Source: Vibrio maritimus
Lineage (GTDB): Bacteria; Pseudomonadota; Gammaproteobacteria; Enterobacterales; Vibrionaceae
Direction of reading: 5' to 3'
Length of the DNA stretch: 64,000 bases
NCBI RefSeq assembly: GCF_021441885.1
Contig: NZ_CP090438.1
Span: forward strand, 1,798,001 to 1,862,000
Part shown: in pieces, positions 53,887 through 62,780 of the stretch
How the letters are laid out: each line of letters starts with the position of its first letter
Numbering within the stretch: the first letter of the stretch is position 1
Notes under the pieces: generated by a model
The model's input: the letters and a program-made list of their open reading frames with translations, nothing else
Database searches by the model: none
What the model was told of the DNA's origin: nothing
Program-made: the position numbers and the translations under genes

Positions 53887-55995
53887 CTACTTGTTACGAC
53901 GTAACCCGAAGAATCCAAGAAGAATCAATGCCATCCAACCCAGGCTTCCGCCACTACGTGTAACTGGTGGAGCTTCAATACCGCGAGTCTGAATTGAACG
54001 ATCTGCCTCATTTGCGATCGGGATCAACTTAACAGCAACAACGCGTTCTTTCTTCTGGCCATTACCACAATATGAGTTGTGACCAGTGGTGTCGTAGCCC
54101 CCCTCACATTTCAATGCAGTGGCTGCAATAACACCATCATCATTGATATCAGCAGCGTCGATAATGCGATACTGGTTATTTTGGCTATTGTATGTACCAC
54201 CGTTAGTAAGGTCATCGAGTAGCCAAGGTTTACCTTGGAAGATATTTATTCGATCCAGGTTAGAACCAGTCGTATTGTAAGGATAGATAAAGCCACGACG
54301 ACGGCGTTGCTTACCAAAATATTCCGTTGACTGCTCCGCATCAACCGTTCCAACAATTTCGTTGAAATTGTTAATCGCACCTGGCTCACCGCCTACACCA
54401 CGGAAAAAGATCCCAGTATTATTATTCAACTCGTCGAAGTACTGAGCTCTTGAGATTGAATAGGTTCCGTCTGTGTTGTTATTGAGCGTGATTTGACCCA
54501 AAAACATTCGATTCGCAGCCGCACCATTTTCACGTTTGTCACCACGACGCTTAGATGCTCCTAAGAAAACTAAGTTACTATTGATGTCAGATGCGTAGGT
54601 GTTGCTATAAATAAAGTCATCACCTGACTTTATCCTAGCGTTCTCCACTGTAATTGGTGACCACTGTGGCGTAGTGTTAATAGCGTCAACATCAAATGTC
54701 GTATTCGGTACAAAAACGGTTGCCTGCAAAAAGCTATTTGAACCGTCGCCAGTTGTATTTAACCCGACAAGGAAAGGCAGCGTACTTCTTGGGTTATCAG
54801 ATACACTTGCCGCTAACTCGGAAGACATTATTGAAGCGCCTCTAGCGCTACCTTGAGAAGCCTTTTTATCATTATTGGTAGGAACATTATTTTGCCAAGC
54901 CGAAACTACACTGGCTCCTCTCTCCCAATCGTTGGAATCCCAAACTGCAGTTTGAGTGGCGAAGGCAAAGTTCTGGCAATCCGATCTTGACGCTGGATCA
55001 TCTATCAAGCAATTGTTTAGGTCGCCGTTCCAGTTTTTGTTATCGTCATTGTAGTCAAACGGAGCAACAGCAGCGCTACCTACGATAAACTCTCTATCCC
55101 CGTAAAAAAAGCTACTCCAACCCATGGTTCTACCCATATTGTTGGTGATTTTTTGATCCTGGTTACTGCCTTCGGTAAGCACGGGTAGCAACATGTTCGT
55201 CTCATTATCTGCAGTTTGAACATAACCTCTATGTCGGTATGCTGTAGCTAGGTTACCAACCGCCGAACCACCAGAAGTATTGATTCTGTAATATCCAGAA
55301 CTCGTGTTACCGATAGCATAACCATTCTTAGAAGTTAGGCTATTAATAACTACGTTTTCAGAGTTAGTTTCTGGTGACTGTACGCCTCCAGGTTTGTAGT
55401 CTGAGGTTGGTTGAACTTGCACCCTGTTAGCTAGGGACTTCTCATCTGGATTTGATGCTGGAGTAGCTTCACTAAACGCAAGAGCATTAGAAAAGTAGTC
55501 ATCCTCACCCGGTCGGCTGTTCGCGCCGATTTGGGACGAGTTCAAGAAAGCGTCACGCTCTCTTCTTAGACCACCAACTTCGCTAAAACTGTACCACATT
55601 TTATCGGTCCAACCTGGATCACAAGTTTGGTAGCCTAACTCATTTCGACAGTAATCTTTGTTCCGGACCCAGTCTGTATAAAAGAATGACATGTCCCAGT
55701 TGAAAGGAATCTCTTGACGGTATGAGTGTCCTTCTGACCCGTTTCGAGAATCACCGAACAGTTGATACTCTGCGCAATTGGCACCTTCAGCAAAACACCC
55801 TAAAGGGTCAACCGTACCAGATGTTTTTTGGATTGCAGAACCGTAAAACTCGGTGACGTTATCGACATAAATACCTGTCGAAGTAATACTGTCAGTAGGA
55901 TCAACTTCCACTACTTTATACAAAGCAGCGTGCCCTGAAGTCGCAGCAAGTACACTTGCTGCAATCAATGAAATTTTAAAATTATTACGACTCAT
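53887..55995 (-). CDS. DUF3466 family secreted protein with GlyGly-CTERM tail
   Basis: The start is set at MSRNNFKISLIAASVL (55995), five bases after the uup stop and ahead of a clear signal peptide ending in GHA; a longer reading inside uup is not needed. The 702-residue product has beta-propeller-like and repeat-like regions and recurring GxxYxxIDAxDINDDG strings typical of DUF3466 proteins in vibrios. The C-terminus is a GlyGly-CTERM signal: GG at SGGSLGW, a hydrophobic span, then LRRNK. Such tails are cleaved by rhombosortase and the proteins leave by type II secretion. Function of the family is unknown. It is the last gene of the rlmKL operon. Confidence 0.88.
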   Translation of the reverse strand: MSRNNFKISLIAASVLAATSGHAALYKVVEVDPTDSITSTGIYVDNVTEFYGSAIQKTSGTVDPLGCFAEGANCAEYQLFGDSRNGSEGHSYRQEIPFNWDMSFFYTDWVRNKDYCRNELGYQTCDPGWTDKMWYSFSEVGGLRRERDAFLNSSQIGANSRPGEDDYFSNALAFSEATPASNPDEKSLANRVQVQPTSDYKPGGVQSPETNSENVVINSLTSKNGYAIGNTSSGYYRINTSGGSAVGNLATAYRHRGYVQTADNETNMLLPVLTEGSNQDQKITNNMGRTMGWSSFFYGDREFIVGSAAVAPFDYNDDNKNWNGDLNNCLIDDPASRSDCQNFAFATQTAVWDSNDWERGASVVSAWQNNVPTNNDKKASQGSARGASIMSSELAASVSDNPRSTLPFLVGLNTTGDGSNSFLQATVFVPNTTFDVDAINTTPQWSPITVENARIKSGDDFIYSNTYASDINSNLVFLGASKRRGDKRENGAAANRMFLGQITLNNNTDGTYSISRAQYFDELNNNTGIFFRGVGGEPGAINNFNEIVGTVDAEQSTEYFGKQRRRRGFIYPYNTTGSNLDRINIFQGKPWLLDDLTNGGTYNSQNNQYRIIDAADINDDGVIAATALKCEGGYDTTGHNSYCGNGQKKERVVAVKLIPIANEADRSIQTRGIEAPPVTRSGGSLGWMALILLGFFGLRRNK

Positions 55996-56000
55996 CAAAA

Positions 56001-57923
56001 CTAACTTTCCTGTTGCATTGCTTCTAGCTCTTCCCATCGCTCAAAAGCAACGTCTAGCTCCTGCTCTTTTGCAGACAAACTATCTAAAATGGGTTGTGTC
56101 TCATCCACAGGTTTGGCGAAAAACGCCGGGTCATTGACCGTTTCCTGTAGTTGTTCAATCTCTTGCTCCAGCTGTTCCAACAACGCTGGTAACGCCTCTA
56201 ACTCCCTTTGTAGCTTATAGGACAGCTTCTTAGGCTTAGAGTTCACAGTAGTTGCTTTCTTATCTTGTTCAACTGGCTGTTTTTTATTCTCTTTTACTGG
56301 TTCATAGGCTTTACGTGCATCGAGCACCTGTTGCCTTTGCTGCTGAGCATCATGATACCCACCAACGAACTCTTCGATAACCCCATTTCCTTCAAAAATC
56401 CAGCTAGCCGTCACAGTATTATCAACAAACTGGCGGTCGTGACTCACTAGAAGCAAAGTTCCTTGGTAGTTGCCTAAAAGTTCTTCTAATAATTCTAGCG
56501 TTTCAATATCAAGATCGTTAGTTGGTTCATCGAGAACCAACAAGTTGTTTGGCTTAAGGAAGATTCGCGCTAACAACAAACGGTTCTTTTCACCACCAGA
56601 TAGAGCTTTCACTGGTGTACGAGCGCGTTTGGGAGCAAATAAGAAATCTTGTAGATAGCTAAGTGCGTGACGCTCTCGGCCGCCAACCATGACTTCTTGC
56701 TTACCGTCAGCCAAGTTATCAATAACACTTTTCTCTGGGTCCAAAGCTTCACGGTATTGGTCGAAATACGCTACCTCTAGCTTAGTACCACACTTTAGCT
56801 TACCTGAGCTTGGTGTTAGTTGGTCTAGCAACAACTTGATGAGCGTACTCTTACCGCAACCATTAGGACCGATAAGCGCAATGCGATCTCCACGCTGAAT
56901 GTTGAACGAGAAGTTATTGATGATGGTCTTTCCTTCAATCTGATAACTGAGATCGGTAGCTTCAAACACTATCTTTCCAGAGCGGCTTGTATCATCAAGT
57001 TTAAGGTTCACTTTGCCTTGTACTTCACGGCGCCCTTTACGTTCTTCTCTCAATTTCTTGAGTGCGCGAACGCGACCTTCGTTACGAGTACGGCGAGCTT
57101 TGATGCCCTGTCTAATCCAGACTTCTTCTTGGGCAAGCTTTTTGTCGAATTCCGCATTTTGCATCTCTTCAACACGTAATGCTTCTTCTTTCTCAACTAA
57201 ATACTTCTCATAGTCACCCGGGAATGACACTAACTGGCCACGATCAAGATCTACGATACGTGTTGCCATTGAACGAATGAAAGCACGGTCGTGTGAAATA
57301 AAGATGATAGAACCGCGGAAATCCTTTAAGAACGTTTCCAACCATTCGATAGTGGTCACATCTAAATGGTTAGTTGGCTCATCGAGCAACAAGACATCAG
57401 GGTCACACACGAGTGCACGAGCTAACGCAGCTTTGCGTTGCCACCCACCAGAAAGGTCAGTTAACAATGTGTTTCCATCAAGCTTGAGTGCGCCGAGAAT
57501 GTTCTTTATACGATCCTCAAAACGCCATGCACCCGACACCTCAAGGCTCTCTTGTACTTTTGCTAGACGATTAATATGGGATTCACTTGGGTCTTGTGCC
57601 ACCAGCTCAAGTAACGAGTGATACTGCTTAAGTTGCTCTCCGACTTCAGCAAGACCTTCGGCAACATAGTCAGCAACCGTACCTGCTTGATCACGCGGTG
57701 GATCTTGCTCCAAACGCGAAACAACCACATCTTGAGTAATTTGCAGCTTGCCGTCATCCATGATGATGTCGCCAGCGAGCACCTTCATTAAGGTCGATTT
57801 GCCTGCACCGTTGCGTCCGACAAGACACACACGTTCATTTTCTTGCAAAGCAAAGTCGGTTTTATCGAGTAGCGGGTGATCGCCAAACGCTAGTTGCCCA
57901 TTATGGATGGTAAGTAATGCCAT
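56001..57923 (-). CDS. uup: ABC-F ATPase Uup
   Basis: The 640-residue cytoplasmic ABC-F protein has two ATPase domains. The first has Walker A GRNGAGKST and signature LSGGWQRKA; the second has GPNGCGKST and LSGGEKNR. LLDEPTNHLD and VLDEPTNDLD mark Walker B. A Lys/Gln/Glu-rich C-terminal coiled coil (KKLSYKLQRELEALPALLEQ) matches the DNA-binding tail that distinguishes Uup from EttA and YbiT. Uup limits excision of transposons and tandem-repeat loss in E. coli and is linked to ribosome and branched-DNA transactions. The start overlaps the glutaredoxin-like gene by 23 bp, supporting an operon. Confidence 0.94.
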   Translation of the reverse strand: MALLTIHNGQLAFGDHPLLDKTDFALQENERVCLVGRNGAGKSTLMKVLAGDIIMDDGKLQITQDVVVSRLEQDPPRDQAGTVADYVAEGLAEVGEQLKQYHSLLELVAQDPSESHINRLAKVQESLEVSGAWRFEDRIKNILGALKLDGNTLLTDLSGGWQRKAALARALVCDPDVLLLDEPTNHLDVTTIEWLETFLKDFRGSIIFISHDRAFIRSMATRIVDLDRGQLVSFPGDYEKYLVEKEEALRVEEMQNAEFDKKLAQEEVWIRQGIKARRTRNEGRVRALKKLREERKGRREVQGKVNLKLDDTSRSGKIVFEATDLSYQIEGKTIINNFSFNIQRGDRIALIGPNGCGKSTLIKLLLDQLTPSSGKLKCGTKLEVAYFDQYREALDPEKSVIDNLADGKQEVMVGGRERHALSYLQDFLFAPKRARTPVKALSGGEKNRLLLARIFLKPNNLLVLDEPTNDLDIETLELLEELLGNYQGTLLLVSHDRQFVDNTVTASWIFEGNGVIEEFVGGYHDAQQQRQQVLDARKAYEPVKENKKQPVEQDKKATTVNSKPKKLSYKLQRELEALPALLEQLEQEIEQLQETVNDPAFFAKPVDETQPILDSLSAKEQELDVAFERWEELEAMQQES

Positions 57924-58152
57924 TGACTGTTAACCATTGTTGAAGTTGAGAGAGATCGAAGGGCCAGTTGATTTCTGATTGATCAACTTTAATGACGGGA
58001 ATAGTGACACCGTAACGAGAAAACAAAGCATCGTCGAAAGCGATATCAACGATACTAACCTTTTCTTCCAGCCCAACCTGTTGTAGGAGTTCAAGAGCCA
58101 TCTCGCAGAGATGGCATCCTTCTGTGCTATATAAAATCAGTTCCTTTGCCAT
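57901..58152 (-). CDS. Glutaredoxin-like (DUF836-type) thiol protein
   Basis: The 83-residue thioredoxin-fold protein starts MAKELILYSTEGCHLCEMAL with a CHLC redox pair at residues 13 and 16. A cis-proline (VTIPVI) and an SEINWPFD turn follow, as in the glutaredoxin-like DUF836 family. It lies 9 bp after rlmKL and overlaps uup. Substrate is unknown. Confidence 0.88.
   Translation of the reverse strand: MAKELILYSTEGCHLCEMALELLQQVGLEEKVSIVDIAFDDALFSRYGVTIPVIKVDQSEINWPFDLSQLQQWLTVNGITYHP
58004..58016. other. matS: Probable matS site
   Basis: GTGACACCGTAAC, 12 of 13 to the matS consensus, with the same single deviation as the site at 51049. It lies inside the glutaredoxin-like gene. Confidence 0.55.
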
Positions 58153-58161
58153 AGTCCATCT

Positions 58162-60294
58162 TTAGCTTTTGTGAGAGATAACCCAGCAGTTGTGAATATG
58201 CTTATTACGCGAGAAGTCTAACGGTAGCGTTTTATCTGAGATGTTCTTAGCCGTTAATCCGATTTCTTCTAGCGCCGCCATATCCATCTTGAAATGGCGT
58301 TTGTTATTAGAGAATACGATTGTGCCATCGGCACTCAATAGTCGTTTTAGATCGCGCATTAACGTGACGTGGTCACGTTGAACATCGAAGGACTGCTCCA
58401 TTCTCTTAGAGTTAGAGAACGTCGGTGGATCAATAAAGATAAGGTCGTAGCTACCCGTTGCTTTAGCCAACCACTGAAGACAATCCGCTTGAATATATTG
58501 ATGCTGACGACCCACTTGGCCGTTAAGCTTCATATTATCTTTTGCCCACTCTAGGTAAGTGTTCGACATGTCTACAGTCGTCGTAGATTTGGCACCACCA
58601 AGCGCCGCGTGCACTGTCGCCGAACCTGTATAAGCAAATAGGTTTAAGAAGTCTCTACCCTGTGCCATCTCGCCTAACTTTCGACGAGTAATTTTATGAT
58701 CTAGGAATAAACCAGTATCTAGGTAGTCATGGAGGTTTACGATTAACTGTGCACCATACTCATTTACCGTCATAGTCGATGACTTTTGAGCAAGCTTATT
58801 GTACTGAGATGACCCTTTCTTCCTCTCGCGCACTTTAAGGACGACATTATTCGTATCGACGCCTGTTACTTTAATCGACGCACGAATAATATCCGTTAGA
58901 CGTCGTTTGGCAGTCTCTTCCGGAATGCTCTTCGGTGCAGCGTACTCTTGAATAACCAATGAGTCTTGGTAAACGTCTACTGCAACGTTGTACTCCGGAA
59001 GGTCGGCATCATAGATACGGTAGCAATCAAGGCCTTCTTTCTTGGCCCATTTACCGATCTTAGCAATGTTCTTTTTCAATCGATTTGAGAAATCTGGCGC
59101 GATAACTTGCAGATCATTGTTACCAGAAATCTGTTCCGCACTACGTTGAGAAATCGAATAATTTTTCTGGTGACACTGTAACGCACCATTATTCAATTTG
59201 AATTGTTTGTCTGCACGCATGCGTAGACAGCTAAGTAAATCGTCAGAACTTGAGAAAATAGATGCTTGGCAACCGCCAAATTCTGTTTTTAGCTGATTAC
59301 CAAACTCAGTGTATAAAGCAATAAGCCCAGGCTCGGTACCCAATCGTTCACCGTAAGGTGGGTTACATACGATAACACCTTCCCCAAACTCTACCGGTTT
59401 AGTTACTTTACTCGCATCACCTAACTCAAACGTAATCAGGTCATCGACACCCGCTCGTTTCGCATTTTCTCTTGCTGTGCGAAGAACTTTAGGGTCATTA
59501 TCAAAGCCCCAAAACCTGCTGTCAGTCTTTTTGACACCGCGTCGAGCTTGTACGTTCGCTTCTGATTTCACTTCAGCCCAAACTTCAGGTTCAAAGTCTT
59601 CAAGCGCTTCAAAGCACCAAGATTTACGTTTAACACCCGGCGCCATATTCGCAGCAAGCATAGCCGCTTCAATCAGTAATGTGCCTGAGCCACACATAGG
59701 GTCGAGCATGTTCTTACCTTGCTCCCACCCACTACGAGAAACGATAGCTGCAGCCAATGTTTCACGCAAAGGCGCACGTCCCGACTCCGTACGATAACCA
59801 CGTTGATGAAGGCCTGAGCCAACCATATCAAGGCCAATTAACGCTTTATCTCTGTGCAGCCTAACGTGAACTCGCACATCGGCACGATCTTTACTGATAT
59901 TTGGTCGAGGCAAGCTCTTCTTAGTAAAGACGTCTACAACAGCGTCCTTCACTTTCATTGCGCCATATTGGCTATTGCGGATTTCTCGGTTAGTACCATT
60001 AAAATCAACAATGAACTTCTTCGAACTGTGGAAGTGGTTCACCCAATTGATAGATGAAGCAGCCAGATAGAGATCCATATCATCTTGGCAAGTGAACTCC
60101 GACAGTACTTTCACAAAGCGAGAAGCGTATCGGCTCCATAAACAAGCGCGATAAATCTGCTCGTTGCTCGCTTTAAATTTAACTCCTGCTTGAACTGGCT
60201 TTACAGAAGTTAAACCCATTTGCTCAAGCTCTTGAGCAAGAAGGTTTTCAAGACCGTTGGAAGTGACGGCAAGATATTGGTTCATAGTGTTCAT
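58162..60294 (-). CDS. rlmL: Bifunctional 23S rRNA methyltransferase RlmKL (G2069 N7 / G2445 N2)
   Basis: The 710-residue fusion enzyme uses S-adenosylmethionine. The N-terminal THUMP domain begins at AVTSNGLENLLAQELEQMG. The first methyltransferase (RlmL) has MCGSGTLLIEAAMLAANMAPG and NPPYGERLG. The second (RlmK) has FLNLFAYTGSATVHAA and LIFIDPPTFSNSKRM. Length matches the E. coli protein (about 702). It heads an operon with the glutaredoxin-like gene, uup and the DUF3466 gene. A start at the second ATG (MNQYLAV) is also possible. Confidence 0.96.
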   Translation of the reverse strand: MNTMNQYLAVTSNGLENLLAQELEQMGLTSVKPVQAGVKFKASNEQIYRACLWSRYASRFVKVLSEFTCQDDMDLYLAASSINWVNHFHSSKKFIVDFNGTNREIRNSQYGAMKVKDAVVDVFTKKSLPRPNISKDRADVRVHVRLHRDKALIGLDMVGSGLHQRGYRTESGRAPLRETLAAAIVSRSGWEQGKNMLDPMCGSGTLLIEAAMLAANMAPGVKRKSWCFEALEDFEPEVWAEVKSEANVQARRGVKKTDSRFWGFDNDPKVLRTARENAKRAGVDDLITFELGDASKVTKPVEFGEGVIVCNPPYGERLGTEPGLIALYTEFGNQLKTEFGGCQASIFSSSDDLLSCLRMRADKQFKLNNGALQCHQKNYSISQRSAEQISGNNDLQVIAPDFSNRLKKNIAKIGKWAKKEGLDCYRIYDADLPEYNVAVDVYQDSLVIQEYAAPKSIPEETAKRRLTDIIRASIKVTGVDTNNVVLKVRERKKGSSQYNKLAQKSSTMTVNEYGAQLIVNLHDYLDTGLFLDHKITRRKLGEMAQGRDFLNLFAYTGSATVHAALGGAKSTTTVDMSNTYLEWAKDNMKLNGQVGRQHQYIQADCLQWLAKATGSYDLIFIDPPTFSNSKRMEQSFDVQRDHVTLMRDLKRLLSADGTIVFSNNKRHFKMDMAALEEIGLTAKNISDKTLPLDFSRNKHIHNCWVISHKS
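58364..58376. other. matS: Probable matS site
   Basis: GTGACGTGGTCAC, 12 of 13 to the matS consensus, deviating in the central Y. It lies inside rlmKL. Confidence 0.5.
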
Positions 60295-60316
60295 CTAGCT
60301 GTGAAAAATGGTGTTG

Positions 60317-60343
60317 ATTATACCTGACAATCCCTGTTGTCAC
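60317..60343 (-). promoter_or_regulatory. Likely rlmKL promoter
   Basis: On the minus strand TATAAT (60317-60322) is preceded at 15 bp by GTGACA (60338-60343), a short but usable spacing. The spacer holds an inverted repeat TGACAA...TTGTCA that could be an operator. A perfect palindrome TTGTTCGAACAA lies further upstream (60378-60389). Confidence 0.45.
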
Positions 60344-60726
60344 TAAATAAACCTGCACAATCTTCGTCTCCACTTGTTTGTTCGAACAAGGTTTAACCGT
60401 CATAAACCTTCTACATCTTTCCAATCAATACATAAGCAGTAGCTAATTTAAATAACCTAAACTTGGGCACTATAGCGATAGTGAATACTTATTCGCTACA
60501 GTTTTGGTATATACCAACGCACATTTTCATTTGTAATTTATTTACAAAATGCAGTGAAAGGAGGAATTTTGGAGTGAATACCCCCTTAATTTGGGGAACA
60601 AATACGTCACTTTCTGGTGATAAAAAAAGCAAATTATTTGCACTGCAACAGAGATGTAGTAGCAAACATGTCAGTTAATGGGGTGACTATTGAGGATTGG
60701 GTTTGGCTATTTGGGATATTTGAGAC

Positions 60727-60752
60727 AAAAAAAATCGGCCACAAGGACCGAT
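60727..60752 (-). terminator. zapC terminator
   Basis: On the minus strand ATCGGTC pairs with GGCCGAT (one G-T pair) and is followed by T8. A short GC hairpin (GCGCG-ATAA-CGCGC, about 60820-60835) lies between it and the stop. Confidence 0.75.
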
Positions 60753-60851
60753 AAATTCTACGAGAAATGGAAGTAAGAACTTCTTATTGTAATTGCTAAG
60801 CTGCCACTGCTTTTTCTTATAAGGCGCGTTATCGCGCTCTATGCCACGCTC

Positions 60852-61397
60852 TTAACCAACTAGAGCAATAGGCTGGTTTAATGCCATAAATTGATGTGCG
60901 CAGGCCATCCTGTCGTGCATAACCTTAATACTTTGACCAAACACCACTTCTTTGTTTGAAGACAAACTGAATGACTCTAGGTCTACCAACGCACACAAAC
61001 TCGCACTTTCCCCTACTTCCAACACGATAAAGAAACCCTCAGAGTGTTGGTTGATTAAGCGAACTAAGTCACCCTCTTGAGGCTGGTACGTGCCATCTTG
61101 ATGGTCGAAGAACCAGCTCTTAGGCTGGACAGGCTTGTGGAAACGTTTTGCGGCTACACAATAGAGCGTAAGCTCTGCTTGTCTTGGTTCAGAAAGCCCC
61201 AATAGGCTTATTTGGTCTTTAAAGGTTTGAAACGCGGATGCGTCATCGACTGTGAAGTTGTTCTGACCCATCGCGCATTCAACAAGGAGTTTTCGGGAAA
61301 GATTGGTTTTGAAAACCATATCATCTCCCAAATCCAGCATAAGAGAGTTCTCACTCTCGTCCATATACCAGATCCATGTATCGCTGGGTTTAAGCAT
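60852..61397 (-). CDS. zapC: Cell division protein ZapC
   Basis: The 181-residue cytoplasmic protein stabilises FtsZ polymers at the septum. It parallels E. coli ZapC at WIWYMDESENSLMLDLGDDMVF, FTVDDASAF, QAELTLYCVAA, PKSWFFDHQDG and IKVMHDRM. It lies beside pyrD, the same neighbourhood as in E. coli. It starts at MLKPSDTW. It is transcribed in the same direction as pyrD but separated from it by the pyrD terminator. Confidence 0.92.
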   Translation of the reverse strand: MLKPSDTWIWYMDESENSLMLDLGDDMVFKTNLSRKLLVECAMGQNNFTVDDASAFQTFKDQISLLGLSEPRQAELTLYCVAAKRFHKPVQPKSWFFDHQDGTYQPQEGDLVRLINQHSEGFFIVLEVGESASLCALVDLESFSLSSNKEVVFGQSIKVMHDRMACAHQFMALNQPIALVG

Positions 61398-61491
61398 CGT
61401 TCCGTCTCTATATTTGAAGAATAATCAGACTGTTAGGTAAAACGCTTAATTACCTTTTTGGTCAGTTGTTACTAATTCTACAAACGAATAA

Positions 61492-61526
61492 ACAAAAAAA
61501 AAGGGGAAAACTATTTCCCCCTTTCA
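61492..61526 (-). terminator. pyrD terminator
   Basis: An AAGGGG-AAA arm pairs with TTT-CCCCCTTT, next to an A10 run that gives a long T-run on the minus strand. Confidence 0.8.
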
Positions 61527-61559
61527 TGATTCAAACCTAGTCACTTTGACAGAATTTGC

Positions 61560-62570
61560 TTAAAGATTTTTGACGATGTCTTTTACAAGTTTAGGACCGT
61601 GATAAATGAAGCCAGAGTATACTTGAACCAGAGAAGCGCCAGCCATGAGTTTCTCTTTTGCAGAAACAAAAGAGTCGATCCCACCTACGCCAATGATTGG
61701 AAGCTTACCATCAAGGTTTTTAGCAAGTAAACGAACAACTTCAGTACTACGGGACTGTACAGGTCGGCCGCTTAGGCCACCAGCTTCGTTTGCATGCTTC
61801 ATACCTTCAACAATAGAACGATCCAGCGTCGTATTCGTCGCGATCACACCGTCGATCTTATTCTTGATCAATGAGTCACAAATCTGGCCTATCTCATCAT
61901 CACTCAGATCCGGAGCGATCTTCAGTGCTAATGGCACATATTTACCATGTTTTTCAGCAAGTTCTGCTTGTTTCGCCTTCAGTTCAGAAAGAAGTTCATC
62001 CAGTGCTTCTCCGTACTGGAGTGAACGTAACCCTGGAGTGTTTGGCGAAGAGATATTTACAGCGATATATCCCGCATGCTCATACACCTTCTCCATACAG
62101 ATAATGTAATCTTCAGCACCCTTTTCAATCGGCGTATCTTTGTTCTTACCTATGTTGATACCGATAATGCCGTCAAAGTTCGCTTTCTTTACATTTTCAA
62201 CGAGATTATCTACACCGAGGTTGTTAAAGCCCATTCGGTTGATGATGCCCTCTGCTTCCACTAGACGGAATAGACGTGGTTTGTCGTTCCCTGGTTGAGG
62301 ACGAGGTGTTACCGTACCAACTTCTACAAAACCGAAGCCCATCGCACCGAATGCTTCAATACACTCACCATTTTTATCAAGGCCAGCAGCCAAGCCAACA
62401 GGGTTCTTGAAGGTTAAACCCATACATTCTACAGGTCGATTAGGTAGTTGTTGGCGATAAGCGAGATCAAATGGTGTGCCGGTGAAGCGTTTGAAGTTTT
62501 GAATAGCGAGATCGTGAGCCTTTTCGGCATCAAGTTGGAAAAAGCCAGTTCTGGCAAGACGGTAAAGCAT
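61560..62570 (-). CDS. pyrD: Dihydroorotate dehydrogenase (quinone), class 2
   Basis: The 336-residue FMN enzyme oxidises dihydroorotate to orotate in pyrimidine synthesis and passes electrons to quinone at the inner membrane. The N-terminal helix (MLYRLARTGFFQLDAEKAHDL) is the class-2 membrane-binding helix. The catalytic serine lies in NISSPNTPGL, and FMN/phosphate binding strings are GLAAGLDKNGE, GINIGKNKDTP and IGVGGI. Length equals E. coli PyrD (336). Confidence 0.97.
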   Translation of the reverse strand: MLYRLARTGFFQLDAEKAHDLAIQNFKRFTGTPFDLAYRQQLPNRPVECMGLTFKNPVGLAAGLDKNGECIEAFGAMGFGFVEVGTVTPRPQPGNDKPRLFRLVEAEGIINRMGFNNLGVDNLVENVKKANFDGIIGINIGKNKDTPIEKGAEDYIICMEKVYEHAGYIAVNISSPNTPGLRSLQYGEALDELLSELKAKQAELAEKHGKYVPLALKIAPDLSDDEIGQICDSLIKNKIDGVIATNTTLDRSIVEGMKHANEAGGLSGRPVQSRSTEVVRLLAKNLDGKLPIIGVGGIDSFVSAKEKLMAGASLVQVYSGFIYHGPKLVKDIVKNL

Positions 62571-62697
62571 TGTGCCTCCGATAGAAAACCCGTGTAAACG
62601 GGGTGGTATTATTTACTGATTCCCCCAAACATGCAACGAAGATTTTCGTTTATCTAACAAAACGCAAACGTTTTGCAGAATAATGCACCGATTTAGT

Positions 62698-62710
62698 GTT
62701 ACACCGTCAC
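62698..62710. other. matS: Probable matS site
   Basis: GTTACACCGTCAC, the reverse-strand equivalent of GTGACGGTGTAAC, 12 of 13 to the consensus. It lies upstream of pyrD, in the gap after the gdh terminator. Confidence 0.6.
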
Positions 62711-62730
62711 TAAAGCAGTCTTTTAAGATT

Positions 62731-62754
62731 AAAAAAGCGCTCCGAAGAGCGCTT
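62731..62754 (-). terminator. Terminator of the glutamate dehydrogenase gene
   Basis: AAGCGCTC-CGAA-GAGCGCTT (62735-62754; UUCG loop in the RNA) with A6 on the left as the minus-strand T-run. Confidence 0.9.
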
Positions 62755-62780
62755 AACTGTTAACATTGTGCGGTAACAAT

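Larger units (their letters stand above)
60295..60851. other. 557-bp intergenic region between rlmKL and zapC
   Basis: It holds the rlmKL promoter and the zapC terminator. In between there is only one doubtful short rightward ORF (60574-60678: GTG start, AAAGGAGG 10 nt upstream, 34 residues beginning MNTPLIWGTNTSLSGDKKS). I see no RNA gene I can name. The AAAGGAGG is striking for a noncoding stretch. Confidence 0.5.

Noticed and set aside
53876..53887. GTCAC-TT-GTGAC as a matS site
   Set aside because: The half-sites are in the reverse order with a 2-bp gap; this is not the matS arrangement.
53893..53905. GTTACGACGTAAC as a matS site
   Set aside because: It is a perfect palindrome but has two mismatches, and it lies in coding sequence; too weak to list.
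60463..60678. 71-aa ORF from a TTG-type start
   Set aside because: Poor start and no ribosome site; only the shorter GTG form has any support.
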